A DNA stretch of 64,000 nt from Datura wrightii (lineage: Eukaryota; Streptophyta; Magnoliopsida; Solanales; Solanaceae): assembly GCA_035772735.1 (NCBI GenBank), contig JASDFA010000027.1, positions 30,610,001 to 30,674,000 on the forward strand. The letters are read 5' to 3'. The translations under genes were made by a program, and so were the position numbers. A model generated the notes under the pieces. It was not told the origin of the DNA. It did no database searches and saw only the letters and a program-made list of their open reading frames with translations. The number at the start of each line of letters is the position of its first letter. The first letter of the stretch is position 1. Positions 11,443-22,799 of this stretch are shown piece by piece.

Positions 11443-12600
11443 ATGCCTCCTTGCTGAGTTAGAAAGAAGAAAAGGAAATGGAATGGCCATGGGAATAGGA
11501 ATGGGGATGGGCACCAGCAGGCCCCACCAACCCCTGAGGATCATGTGCTCGAGAAACTTGCCCATGTAGAGTTTAGGGATACCATTCATATGATAGCTCA
11601 GCCTTTGACCGCCCAAGTCAACCAATAGGCGGTAGCGCATGTCCCTAAAATGGGAATGCAGCAGCGGCGAGAGTTAGGGATTTTCTGAGGATGAACCCTC
11701 CGGAGTTTCTCGAGTCGAAGGTGGGCGAATATCTACAAGAATTTGTTGATGAAATTCTGAAGACCATCCAGATCATAAGGGTGATAGGGGAGGAGTGCGC
11801 ATATATATCCTCATATCAATCGAAAGGGGTTGCACATATCTGGTTCAGGAAATGGAAGGATGGAAGGACAGTTGGAGCAGGCCCCATAGGTTGACATGAG
11901 TTTCGTACCGTGTTTTTGGATCGATTCTTACCTTGAGAGATGAGGAAAATCAAAGCAGGAGGAATTTTGAATTTGAGGCAGAACAAAATGATAGTCCAGG
12001 AGTATGCTTTGGAGTTCACCTGTTTGTCCAAATATGCGCCTGAGATGGTGGTAGACCAGAGGACTCGAGTGAGTCAGTTCGTGCATGGGATAGCAGACTA
12101 TTTGGTCAAAGACTCCAGACCGCAATGCTCCATAAGGACATTGACTTTCCTCTGATATTTTTGTACGCCCAATAGATGAAGGCGACATAGGTGAGTGAGT
12201 GGGAGAGAGAGGCAAAGAGGGCCAGGACTGATAGCTTTGGATTCTCCCAGCAGAGACCTGGTGGTGGGCATCATCAGCAGCCCCACCGGAGATCATCAAC
12301 CCCAACACCATCAGCAGCGAGTGTGCCATCTACATCTAGGCACGACTAGAGGGGGTGGGCATCAGGATCTTGAGGTTAGGGAGTAGATCTGGGGAGCCTA
12401 GTATTCAAACTTGTGCCAGTGGTGGTACGAGACACACTGGTTAGTTCTTAGCAGGTACAGGTGCTTGTTTCTAGTGTAGGAAGCCCGGACATATGCTTAG
12501 AGATTGCCCAGCAACTAGACAGGACCATGGTAGAGGCTGAGACATAGCGACTAGTTCAGCAGCTCCACCAGCATGCTTAGTTCAGCAGGGAGCCTCCACT
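11443..12600 (+). pseudogene. gag: Tek-1 gag
   Basis: ATG at 11443 matches the start of Tek-2 gag (both MPPC). The capsid region is recognisable in RDFLRMNPPEFLESKV, then EEC.Y.SSYQ, HIWFRKWKDGR and IVQEYALEFTCLSKYAPEMV...RVSQFVHGIADYL. Stops and frame changes occur from the fifth codon onward. The zinc knuckle near 12460-12515 is broken; the traces are KPGHM and RDCPATRQ. It would form the virus-like particle in an intact element. Confidence 0.8.
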
Positions 12601-12639
12601 AGTGCAGGCGGTGGTCAGCATCAGAACAAATTCTATGCC

Positions 12640-13213
12640 CTCACATCTCGTCAGGAATAGGAGGCCTCTCTAGATGTGGTCACCGGTACATTACGAGTAT
12701 TCTACCTTAATGAATATGCAGTGTTAGATCTAGGGGATACTTTATCTTTTTTGACGCCCTATGTTGCTATTAGTTTTGGAGTCAGTCCTTAAATCCTATC
12801 AGAACCTTTCTCAGTCTCTACTCCAGTCGGTTATTCTGTTATAGCTCGATGGTTATATAGAAATTGTCCTGTCACAGTCCTTCAGAAAGTCACCTTAGAA
12901 GATTTATTAGAGCTAGCCATGATAGATTTTAATGTTATCTTTGGCATGGATTTGCTACATACATGTGATGCTTTAGTAAATTGTAGAACCCGTGCAATAG
13001 AGTTTCGATTCCCGGGTGAGCCAGCCCTAGAATGGAAGGATAGTTCTATTGTTCATACAGGTCGCTTCATTTCCTACCTTAAGGCCAGAAAGATGATTCT
13101 CAAAGGTTGTGTGTACAATCTAGTTAGGGTTAAGAATGCTATATCCGAAACCCCGATGATTCAGTCAGTTCCCGTAGTGTGTGAATATCAAGCAGTGTTT
13201 ATAAATGATTTAC
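12640..13213 (+). pseudogene. pol: Tek-1 protease, split by Ath-2m
   Basis: The segment LDLGDTLSFLTPYVAISFG stands where LDPGATLSFVTPYVA is usual, so the active-site DxGAT is altered to DLGDT. VIFGMDLLHT corresponds to ILGMDWL. The 120-codon frame from 12919 runs through FISYLKARKMILKGCVYNLV to VFINDLL, where the insertion begins. One stop (SP*ILSEPF) lies upstream. The partner half resumes at 33795. Confidence 0.85.
13209..13213 (+). other. Target-site duplication TTTAC (left of Ath-2m)
   Basis: TTTAC directly precedes the LTR edge TGATAACG. It is repeated at 33790-33794 directly after the other LTR edge, and the interrupted protease-RT linker reads through when the two are merged. Confidence 0.95.
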
Positions 13214-14811
13214 TGATAACGCTCAAACCACACCTCTTACTGAAGTATGACGCGGAAGTTGTCAATAAAGAACCCAACTAGAGGTTGGGGTTGAACCCAC
13301 AGGGAATGTGGAAGAACTAGATTACAGCCGGTAAGTGAACTTGTAAGGTAGTTACTTCAAAATTGGGGGGATCTAAAGAAAATCAATAATAAAAACAATT
13401 ACAAATTATGGTTTTAAGTCAATATTAAAGGATAACTAGGGTTTGTGTTCCCCATGGGTTCATAACTGCTTTGGGTATACACTCGTGATTATCACCAATG
13501 CGTACATATAGAACTGATAACTTATGTTCGTTCGAACAAACGACCAGTTCCTATTGAATGACTATACTCAATCACTTGACCAAGTCTCATGAGCGGTTTT
13601 AAATTATCCATTATCACTTAGTTCCAGATTTAACTATCCTGCGACCACAGCTCAAGTTAATACAATGATTATCAAAATCAAGGATCTGTTGTAATTCTCT
13701 TTTCCTAATCTCTACCTCTTAGTCCTAAGCAAGTAAAGAATTCGGGCATGTCCTAACGTTGTGCACCGTTAAGAAATGTTTAAGCATGTAGAGAATACAA
13801 TATAAGTATTTTTTATTGGTTTCAAAATCACTTTGTGCAACCCTAGCTTGTTAATCCACCAAGGTTCCCACAACCCTAGCTATGGAAGTTTTAGCCTCTC
13901 ACAGTTGTAAGGTTTTGAATTCTATTAATGATTAAGAACATAAATCAATACTTACAAGAATGAATGAGAAAAACACTATCTTTAATTAATCACCAAAATC
14001 TTGAAGAACAAGTAGCAAGAACAAGAAGAATTCAAGTAAAGGTTGATAACAAGTTAAATCAACTCAATTCTCTCTTTCTATCCTCAAAATCTCTTCTCTC
14101 TCCTCTCTTTTCTTGTCTACAGAAAAATAAAACCTAAAACATATTTATACAGACGCAAGAATCCTTTTCTTAGGCTAACAGGATGAATTTCCATATCTGG
14201 TTCCGCAGTCGTCATGAGCCAACCTACGATCCGTAGCAGCATCCTACGACCCGTAGCTTCCTGTCGTACCTTGTATGATTGGCTGAATTTTTCCTAAGTG
14301 TTGTTGGATCCTGGTATGATTCGTACCTCCATCCTACAATCCTTACTAAACTCCCGTGGTTTGATTTTGAAACTTTAGTATTCTTCTGAAATTCATCATG
14401 ACCATCATGGTACGACTCCTACCTTCTTCCGATGGGTCATACTTTCTTTCCATAGCAGGAGTTAGTCTCTTATGTAAATTTTGTGGATTTTGTCACCACT
14501 TCAACACCACAACTCATACCAGCTTGGTACGACTCATACTGAGACTCGTACATTGCATCTCTTTAATTCTAGCCTTCTGCAACTTTTCACGGCCATCAGT
14601 ACGACTCACAGGACCTTCCTACGACTCGTACTGTTGTCTGCACTTTAAACATATTTTGCATACTTCATGCTTTCTTTTGCAATTTTTAGGTCCAACTCGA
14701 ATTTATCCTGCAATCAATGGAAAAGTGCCTTATGTCCACGTAAACACACCTAAGTCCATGCTATTTTCTTTGTTTTGAGCGTCAAAATTGTTGTAAATCC
14801 ACAAAACATCA
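13214..14811 (-). repeat. Ath-2m 3' LTR
   Basis: In sense it runs TGATGTTTTGTGG...GAGCGTTATCA, 1598 bp. The sense TATA box TATAAATAT corresponds to 14141-14149. The upstream part (14210-14640) carries repeated TACGACTCGTA-like words. It closely matches the 5' LTR at 32194-33789. Confidence 0.9.
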
Positions 14812-16459
14812 ACACCCTCAACTTAAGACTTTTTCATGTCCTTGGCAAAGAAAAGAAAAACTAAACATGATGCTTAACTAGAAAATAGACTTAAGATACT
14901 AAAGCCAACACTCAAACAAAACTTGCACTTTATATACAAACTCTATTGACCCTTTCTCATGGAACAACATCAGCTAATGCATTACAAGAAACCTCAAAAC
15001 ATCATAAACAGGGATCAAAACATGTCATCCATCTATCAACAGGCAATCAAGTCATCACCAATGTTTTCCACACAGACCAATGATAAAAGAAAACATAATC
15101 CATGTACCCTCACACAAATGAAGTCCCCACTCAGATATGAGATGTCAAACATCATATGGGACTAAACAAGTAAGGCACTCACTCTCACAAGGAAGTTACA
15201 AGTATTATGTGTCAGATACCATAGGCTTGCCCTTATTTTCTCTGCTTTGGTTTACCAGATGTTCACGTTAGGATCACTATAGGACTTGGTCTGGCTTGTA
15301 ATGTAGGCTCAAGGCTAGACATGGTAAAGATGAAAGATTATATAAGTGACTGTCCCTTCCTTGGCACTACATACATTGGCTACACCATTCACCTATTTTA
15401 CCCTTTTATTCTTTTATTCCCTTTTCTTTCCTTTTTACCGCTTTTTACACATTTGCATGGGTTTGGTAAATTTTCAACTTTTTCATCATTTTGATTTTCT
15501 TTTGAATCTTCTTTTTCAAGATTCTGAACATTTTTCATCTTTTTTTCTTTTCATCTCAGCACACATCATTTTTCACCATTTCTTTTCTCTTTTCTTTTCC
15601 TTTCTTCCATTCCCACCATTTATGCACTCCTACTCTAGCCACCCTCAACTTAAGAATTTTGCTTATGTTTAGGTTCACAATATCCAATAAAGGACCAGGG
15701 CCAAAACAGGTTCATTGTAAAAAATGGGTATGGTTAATCGGTAAATCAAAGAAACATGATATTATGGCTCAAACTTGGGATCAGGGGATTCATGCAACTT
15801 TTGTAGGGTAATATAGTCTAAAAGTGAGCTAAAAATATGGCCTATTATTATATCCTAACCAACCATCCTTATCCTATTCAAAGATCAACCAGGCAAGTTT
15901 TAAATCTTCAACACAATACCGAACTAAATAACATACCTCACTCACACATGGCACATGAACTAGATTCCCATCACCTGTCTGGTTTATACATGGCATAACA
16001 AAACTACTCATGTTGACAAAATAAATGACATCAAAATATCCAGAACAATCATGCATGTTTTCACAAATACATAGTTAATGCATCAGAAAATTTTTAACTA
16101 GGGTCAATTTTTATCAAAAACCAAAACTAGTGCATTTTTATTGGCTGAGTACTCCTAAGCTATTTTCTAAGTAAACAAAAATCACAACCTAAAAAATAAA
16201 AATCTTACACATGCTGGTTCCACTAGATAGCATGCCTGAGGGAATAGATAAACGACAAGAAAAATCCTAAGACAAATTAAAAATCCCAAAAAATCACAAG
16301 TATATCCCCTCCCCTTTTTAAAAGTAAGCTTCATCCCCGAAGCATCATCTATAGGATTATAGGAAAGAGAACATACCTGTGGCACACTAGGCGCTCCTGT
16401 CATCTTGCGGAGGTGGTACCACCACTGTAGTAGTGGAGCTAGCGGTGGTCGGCGCGCTC
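14812..16459 (-). other. Ath-2m 3' non-coding region with purine-rich tract
   Basis: No gene. On the element's sense strand a long A/G-rich stretch (plus-strand pyrimidine tract about 15370-15640) precedes the 3' LTR, and the polypurine tract is AAGTTGAGGGTGT at 14812-14824. The ORF at 15346-15672 is a low-complexity reading of the pyrimidine tract. The sense strand also carries AAGGACATG about 15 bases before the polypurine tract, matching the GAGGACAAG of the array-B pre-tract hairpin without its stem. Confidence 0.6.
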
Positions 16460-18527
16460 AATTGTGTGTCAACAGGGGGAGTGGTCCCCCCTCAATGATT
16501 GTGGCTACTTGGACGACCTCTGAAATTATTGGGGTTGAATGTTGCTCTCTCGAAGGGTCATGGCCATGGGAAAGCTCGGGCTGAGGTATGGTGGAGTTTT
16601 CTGCTCCTCTAGCTCTCTCATGCAGCTCAAACATATGTGTGTCATGAGTCCGCATGCTCTCTGCTTTAGTCCTCTTGCGCTCTTTTCTCTCCTTCTTCCT
16701 CCTTTTGATAAAACTCTCCTTTCTAGCATCCTCAGTAGCTCTTTTCTTGCCCTTCTCAATAGCCGTAGTCAGTTCCCAATATGCCGCCAAATCAATCTCA
16801 TCATCAGGCTCGGCATCTAGGTCCGGAAGAGTGGGGGCTGCTAATACTGTTGGTTCTTGTGATGACAACTCAACTACTTAGCTCCGAAGAGCCCCCAACT
16901 CCACACAGAGACTGTTGGTATCAGTTTTCCCATCCTCTCATTGAATTGGCTCTCAATATTATGTAGGCGAGCATGTAGAGCCTAAGTTGTTGCCCTAATC
17001 TCTGACTTGACCCATTGTTTTACATTGTCCATCATTACCTGAATCTTTCGCTCCGCCATGGTCAATCGTTTCGCTAGATTCTGGAGTAAGTCCTATGGTA
17101 CAAAGGTATACCTTGTTGGTGTTTGAGTCTGCATGTTGAGCAGTGGTGCAGTTGAGGTGCTAGGAGCTGACTCTGAATGACCGACATCTGTAGCCGGTGT
17201 CTCGCTTTGCTCCTGTGTAATAAGGACATTCACCTGTGCGTCCCCTGCTGGCTGGGCTGCTAGATTTGCTGTGGGAATCTTGTATCTTCTCACTGGGTTC
17301 ATCTCATCCCAAAAAAGCCCTATGTCTGCAGTCCTTTGGCCTCTAATCAACCGCTCGTCACCCCGTCGAACTTCTGTCTCCATACATAATTTGAACACAG
17401 GACTCGAGAATGGGATAGTGGTGCTTACTCCCACCGCCCGATCTCGTATCTCATCTTCTATGATCCTCGGGATATTGATGGGGTAATGAGACATGAGGCA
17501 TGCCACCAAAGCCGCTCTTTCAGCACTCAATGTGTTGTCGCTGACCATAGGTGCTAACCAGTGGCGCACTAGTGTCCAGCAGGCTTTTTTATGAAATTTA
17601 GTAAGTTCTTGGTCACCTGCTTTCCACCTGTAACCCATTCAGCTTCATCCTTGTTCTCAGCAATCACCCCGGCTAGCCATTGTAGCTGCCTGTGTTGCTC
17701 CAGTATAGCCAGGGATCTAATCTGCTTCATTGCCTCCACCCTGTAATCGTACTCTGGCATCTTCCTGGTAGACACGAATTGTGGTCCGTACAACATTCGA
17801 GCGATGGACCGCTCAGATATATCAACCTCTAGACCTTGAACAATAACACTTTTCGGACGAGGCTAGTCTTTTATCTTCTGCCCTTCCTTTGCCTTTACGT
17901 CCATGGTGGCCAAGTAGTTGGCATAGAAATCCCGAACTATGTCTTTTGTGTACTATGCTGGAGTCTTGGCCATCCACTCAAAACCATAGAAGCTAAAAAT
18001 CCGCTTCATCTCCTCAACTTCATTCAGTAAGGTTGATAGGATCTGCGACTCTTCTTGGATGCTCCTACTTGGATTATTCTTGGCAGTGAGAGAGATGCCT
18101 TGCTCATAGATTTCTTTAGCTCCCGGCTCTCTTCACCGAATTGTACGACTTGCCCTAGGTGGGGTCTGCTCTTGTGCAACATCAGGAGCCTCCTCCTCTG
18201 AATCTTCATTGCCACTTTCTTTTCCACTTTGGGTCTCCCCTGACCCTTCTTCAGCATTGGTGTCACTTCCTGACTTCTGTTGTTCCTCTCTAACTCCCTC
18301 CTCAGATTGGGGAGCTTCAGCGGATGTGGTAGTGGTTTCTTCAGCTTGGGCCTTTGCTTTTGCCCTACTGGTTCAGATTCCATCAGTGTCTAAATTGTCT
18401 ACTTGATACTGTTGAATTAAACCACTAGGTGAGTCTTTTGCCTTGTCAGACTCCGACTCAGTTGTTTCATAAATCAGTGTCCTTCGGGCTTTTGTTTTAT
18501 CTGCCCGGCATTTGTATGTCACTGTAC
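16460..18527 (-). pseudogene. Ath-2m aORF (plant transposon-associated domain, coiled coil, basic tail)
   Basis: The frame is open across a good splice acceptor (TTCTCTACAG, sense, ending at 18528). An acidic Ser/Glu-rich N-terminus comes first, then the domain: RDFYANYLATMDVKAK, VDISERSIARMLYGPQF, WLAGVIAE, and after a frame change near 17600 WLAPMVSDN and ALVACLMSHYPINIPRIIED. RDFYANYL corresponds to REFYANWN in Ath-3, and the later block to the Ath-1 aORF. The C-terminus has a heptad-like stretch (LAKRLTMAERKI, near 17070) and a Lys/Arg/Glu-rich segment (KRRKKERKERKRTKAE). In-frame stops occur near 18385, 18135, 17955 and 17870, so it is decayed. No signal peptide or membrane helix. Function unknown; nucleic-acid binding is conceivable from the basic tail. 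Confidence 0.7.
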
Positions 18528-19739
18528 CTGTAGAGAAACCCGTTAGCACTTGATTTTATAAAAAGAAGATTTAGAAATGAGATATTCAAATTCTCATCAC
18601 GGGTCCTCAGTACGGGTCGTACCAAGAAGGTACGAATCCCGAGATGTCCTAGAATTACAACCTTTTTTTTAGTACAACTCGCAGGTACGACTCGTACCAG
18701 GAAGGTACGATCCGTACCTTGAGTCATTTCATGAAGCCTTGTATTGATATTATCCTAAATTTTTCCATGATTCATGGTACTACCCATAGGTCGATTCCAT
18801 GAGTCGTAGGAAAGACATTTTTATGCGACCTTGTTCAATTTCGCAGTATGAGTGCTCAGTACGACTCGTAGTAGTAACATACAATTCGTACGGTGCCTCA
18901 TACCACTTCAAAATTTTCTTTTCTCAGTTTGCAAGGGTTCCTTTTTCATTTTTAAGGTAGTGAGATTTCCCTCCAGGTCTAGGCATATCATTGACTCAAT
19001 TTATCCCAAGCCCAATCCTCCCCTTTTTGACCTACGACCTGTAACTCATTAAGTTTCAAAACCTCAGTTCATCAAGAATTTAGCATGTCTTTATTCGAAG
19101 AAGAACATTATACAACACCCTAATCATTGTCTCTATTTTCAAAATCAAGTTTCGAGCCTAGTGACTGACTCATAGCTGTTTTCAAACCATCAATCTCAAT
19201 ATGTGACTCTTAGCAATGTTTAACACAAAATATTTACTTGATTGATGCTTTATTAATTATAAATGATCATATAGGGTTTTTAGAACTTGGGTCGAGCAAT
19301 AATTTGGTTTGATTTTATAGTGATGTTGAGTTATGTATAGGGTAATGAGTTTGAGTTAGGTTTTTGAGTGTTTAAGCATGGGAGAGGGTGTTTGTGGGGT
19401 TTAAATAGGTAAGGGAAAATTTTAATAAAATTTGGGCCATGTCGGGTATTAATGCCAGTTTTAAGTACCTACGGCTCATCCCTTGGACTCGTACACGACC
19501 TTGTTGAAGAAAACTTAACCTGAAACCTATGAATAAATTCTTTGACTCGTACCATCAAGGTAAGATCCGTAGGATGAATCATAGGTCTGAGCTTTGAATC
19601 ATTTTTTTTGAGCCTCACAACGACTGCTGCTATGGCCTGTAGGATCTCATCACGGGTCGTACTGAGAGCCGTAGCAGCTGATGTTTCAGCCTCCTATTTT
19701 AAATTTTCCCAGCACACTGAGCACACATTAGTTCGATAA
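18528..19739 (-). other. Ath-2m spacer upstream of the aORF
   Basis: Non-coding. It contains clusters of TACGACTCGTA-type words (18600-18900 and 19460-19680), the motif that also fills the U3 half of this family's LTRs. Between them the sense strand has a TATA-like TATTTAAACC near 19407 followed by a pyrimidine-rich leader. This resembles a promoter and 5' leader for the aORF. A splice acceptor is clear at 18528; I could not pick a convincing donor. Confidence 0.5.
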
Positions 19740-19757
19740 CTTGGGTTGCCTCCTAAG
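19740..19757 (-). other. AGGCAA-loop hairpin 2 (Ath-2m)
   Basis: Sense CTTAGG-AGGCAA-CCCAAG: a 6-bp stem with one A:C mismatch. Second of two hairpins after the protease, as in Ath-2p. Confidence 0.65.
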
Positions 19758-19813
19758 AAGCATTTGATTTTACATCGCGGCATGACATAGGTAGCCTGGT
19801 TACTCAGACTTCA

Positions 19814-20343
19814 CTAATCTACCACTTGGGTTGCCTTCCAATAAGTGCTTGATTTAATGTCATGGCACGATGCAAATCTCTTGACTACGCACAATTTGTC
19901 AAGTGATTCATACTCATCTTCCAGTGCTGAGATCACACTAAATTCCTTGGGTTGCTTCATTGTCTTGCAGATGTTGAATGTGACCTCTTCTTGATTCAGT
20001 CTAAACTTCAGAAGGCCATCTTCCACATCTACTAGAGCTCTCCCAGTTGCAAGGAATGGTTGCCCCAAAATGATGGGGACCTCATAATCAACCTCGCAAT
20101 CCAAAATCATGAAGTCTGCTGGGAATATAAATTTTTCTACCTTACAACCACATCGATTAGGATGCCCACCGGCTTCTTAACTATTCTGTTGGCCATCAGT
20201 AGCCACATGTTGGTCAGTGTGGGGGCTCCCAATCCTAATTTCATGAACACGGCCAAGGGCATCAAATTAATGCTAGCTCCCAGATAACAGAGTGCCCTTG
20301 TGAACTCGACATTGCCAATCATACATGGTACTGTGAACACACA
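19814..20343 (-). pseudogene. pol: Ath-2m protease
   Basis: Retropepsin-like domain of Athila type: NVEFTRALCYLGASINLMPL in which the catalytic Asp is Tyr (the family reads CDLGASIN), then after a frame change near 20140 ILDCEVDYEVPIILGQPFLA with the ILGxPFLATGRALVDV signature. It ends at 19814 and overlaps the first AGGCAA hairpin. RT would normally follow at once; here a hairpin-bearing spacer does. Confidence 0.85.
19825..19845 (-). other. AGGCAA-loop hairpin 1 (Ath-2m)
   Basis: Sense CTTATTGGA-AGGCAA-CCCAAG. Less perfect stem; the first of the pair. The 19-base phrase around it is repeated at hairpin 2, so the pair is a local duplication. Confidence 0.6.
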
Positions 20344-21267
20344 TGGGTCTTTCTTTCTCTATACTAGGACCCTTGTAGCTATGGCACTGCAGTGATGCAC
20401 ATTGTCAATAGGCTCATAGCTCATACATCTCTTCTTAGTCACCAGGTCCTTCATAAACTTTGCATATCCTAGCATCTTCTCTAATGCTTCGACCAATGGT
20501 ATGTTCACAGATAGTTGCTTAAGCATTGAAAGGAATTTCTGGAACATACCATTCTCCACCTTCTTCTTCATCCTTTGGGGAAATGGTGGTCGTGGTCGTG
20601 GGATAACTTTATGCACTTGCATTGCCCCCTGATCCATGTCAGGTTCCTTCTTACCTTTCAGGGCCTGTTGCAACTCAGCAGCCTCTCTCTCAGCACTTGT
20701 ATCATCAGCCTTAATTATGCTCTCTTTCATCCGCTCAACTTCAACTGGAAACGGGGGGTCAACTGTGGTTTTACCACTCCTAGTCATCACCGCCATACAA
20801 TGTGCATCGTTCTTAGGATTTTGGATAGTGTTCTTAGGTAGTGTACCCTTTTGTCTAGGGTTCATCGATGCTGATAGTTGCCCAAGTTGATGTTCAATCT
20901 GCTTGATGGCAGTAGCATGAGATTCCACTTTCTAACCCATACTTGACGAGTCACCTAGGATCTCCTTCAACTGATCATCAGTGGACCTCACCTTCTTCAA
21001 CATCTCGGCCATCATGCTCTCCAACTTTGATTTCCTACCCTCCCCTTCTAGTGCATTGGGAGGCACATAGAATCCATCTCGGTCATTGCGGTATCCATCG
21101 GTTCGTCTCCAATCTCCTTCGTGCTCATGACCTCGGCTCTTGTCTCTAAACCCATTTTTGTTGTAGTTGTCTCTATACTGGTTCTGACCTTGATTTCAAG
21201 AACCTTGATGCCAATTGTCTTGTCCAAACGCTTGGGTGTTGGTTTCAAAACCCGCCACCTAGCTATC
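20344..21267 (-). pseudogene. gag: Ath-2m gag, C-terminal part
   Basis: Continues gag across the Ath-3a insertion: NTQAFGQDNWHQ, then the long linker with KQIEHQLGQLSASMNPRQKG, CMAVMTRSGKTTVDPPF and PPPFPQR-like PRPPFPQRMKKK, all typical of the Athila gag-protease junction. It ends at a stop near 20360. The N-terminal part is at 30973-31920. Confidence 0.8.
21263..21267 (+). other. Target-site duplication CTATC (left of Ath-3a)
   Basis: CTATC precedes the LTR start TGATCTTGG and recurs at 30973-30977 directly after the other LTR end CCGAACA. Confidence 0.95.
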
Positions 21268-22677
21268 TGATCTTGGGCAAATTTATATGCCCAAGTGATA
21301 CTCAAATGTGTCATTTTGCCTTGTTTATCTACCGATGTTTACACATTATCATGTGAATTATAATAAAATGTGAATTTATACTAACCAACATGATTAGCTT
21401 GATTTTGCAGGAAAAAATAATTGTACGAAGCTAAGATGCATGTTGGGAGAGATCGGGATTGGACGTGGAAGAGAGCAAGGGAAAAAGCACAAGTAGAGCA
21501 CGAATTAAAGGGGCTCCGTGATAGAGCCGTGTCACGCTGCCATCGCGGATGCGTTCTGCCTGGATATGGAATTTTTTCCAAATTCCAGTGAAGGTGCGCG
21601 TGGGGGCTGTGGCACGTTTGCCTAGCCCCGCGTAGCACGCCGTGCCACATTGGGCCTTAATACCTAGACGTCCGGATTCCAGTGAGGGTCCGCGTTGGTG
21701 GCATGTCACGGAGGCAGTGCTCCGCGATGCACTCCATGACACGTTGCTTGTTATTCCAGGAAAAATTCCCACTAGTATAAATAGAACACTTAGGTTCATT
21801 TTTAATGATTCTGACTTGGTTGAGCAAGAACGTGGGTTACAGGCAGTTGAGGGGACGAAAATCTCAGGGTGTTTCTCTATCTCCTTCTTCTTTATTTCAA
21901 TTGCTTGTATGATTAACACTCATTTAACGATGTTTAATCCACAAATGAGTGGCTAAATCCTCTTCTTGATGAGGTTAAGAACAATTGTATTGAAATGTAA
22001 TTATTGATCAATTAGTTTTTAATCTTTTCTTCCATGGTTGTTCTATTGATTCTTGTTCTTACTGCATTAATGTGTGGACATCGTTAATGTATATCTAAAA
22101 AGTCCGGTTTCACTCGAGAGAGAAAGAAATTGGAAAGTTGTGAATTGATAGGATATGATCTTTTCTTAGTTTGGGAAAATTGAGAATTGATTTACCTTCA
22201 GGATAGTGATATACCTGAAAGTCGTATTAGTCAATTAAGGAATCGGTTTTGTATGGCTAGAACATGAATTTCTTTTTATCACTGAGATGTAGGTGGAAGG
22301 TTCATGATTCTTAAGTTTGGTTAAATACGAGAGTTTTAATCCATAGGCAATAATTCTTGACTAGCAACTGGAGGAAAGATAAATCAAATTGTATCGATAA
22401 TTTATTTCTCTACATGTTCATTTAACCTTAGCATGCTCACACTTATAGTTCAGACTCAATTTGTATATTCGTTTTAGACTTAGTATAAAATTAGGAAACA
22501 AAATATCAAATTTCTCTTCACACTACTGTCTGCATTTTAGAGTTAAAGTTCATTGACACTTGAGTATATTGTTACTTTAGTCTAGTCTCTGTGGGATCGA
22601 TACATGGCTTACTTGAGCCACTTTACTACTTGTTCGACCACGTGCACTTGCGTGTAGTATACCAAACTGACCGAACA
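21268..22677 (+). repeat. Ath-3a 5' LTR (1410 bp)
   Basis: TGATCTTGGG...CCGAACA. The first 28 bases hold a palindrome CTTGGGCA / TGCCCAAG (21272-21279 and 21288-21295). A GC-rich block (about 21500-21745) contains inverted CGTGTCACGGAG / CTCCGTGACACG-type arms just upstream of the TATA box. Confidence 0.95.
21776..21784 (+). promoter_or_regulatory. LTR promoter TATA box (Ath-3a 5' LTR)
   Basis: TATAAATAG. The same box is at 30070-30078 in the 3' LTR, 47888-47896 in Ath-3b's 3' LTR and 10532-10540 in the related remnant. It is about 35 bp downstream of the palindromic block. Confidence 0.75.
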
Positions 22678-22683
22678 AGTTTT

Positions 22684-22701
22684 TGGCGCCGTTGCCGGGG
22701 A
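22684..22701 (+). other. Primer-binding site, Asp tRNA type (Ath-3a)
   Basis: TGGCGCCGTTGCCGGGGA is complementary to the 3' end of plant Asp(GUC) tRNA over 18 bases. It starts 6 bp after the LTR. This primer is typical of Athila-lineage elements. Confidence 0.92.
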
Positions 22702-22799
22702 CTGGTAATTGGTAAATTTTTCTTAAGTGTTAGTTTACTATTTCTTCTTAGTGTTGACAACTTGGTCTTAGCCTGTATTTTGCAGATACTAATTTCTGT

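Noticed and set aside
15346..15672. 108-codon ORF on the plus strand
   Set aside because: It is a Phe/Ser/Leu-rich reading of the pyrimidine tract in Ath-2m's 3' region; no start context or similarity, and the element's sense strand is the other one.
16539..16881. Plus-strand ORFs of 93 and 75 codons
   Set aside because: Antisense shadows of the basic tail of the Ath-2m aORF.
22684..22701. Possible tRNA-Asp gene
   Set aside because: Only the complement of the tRNA 3' end is present, directly after an LTR: a primer-binding site. The Met-type sites are likewise not tRNA genes.
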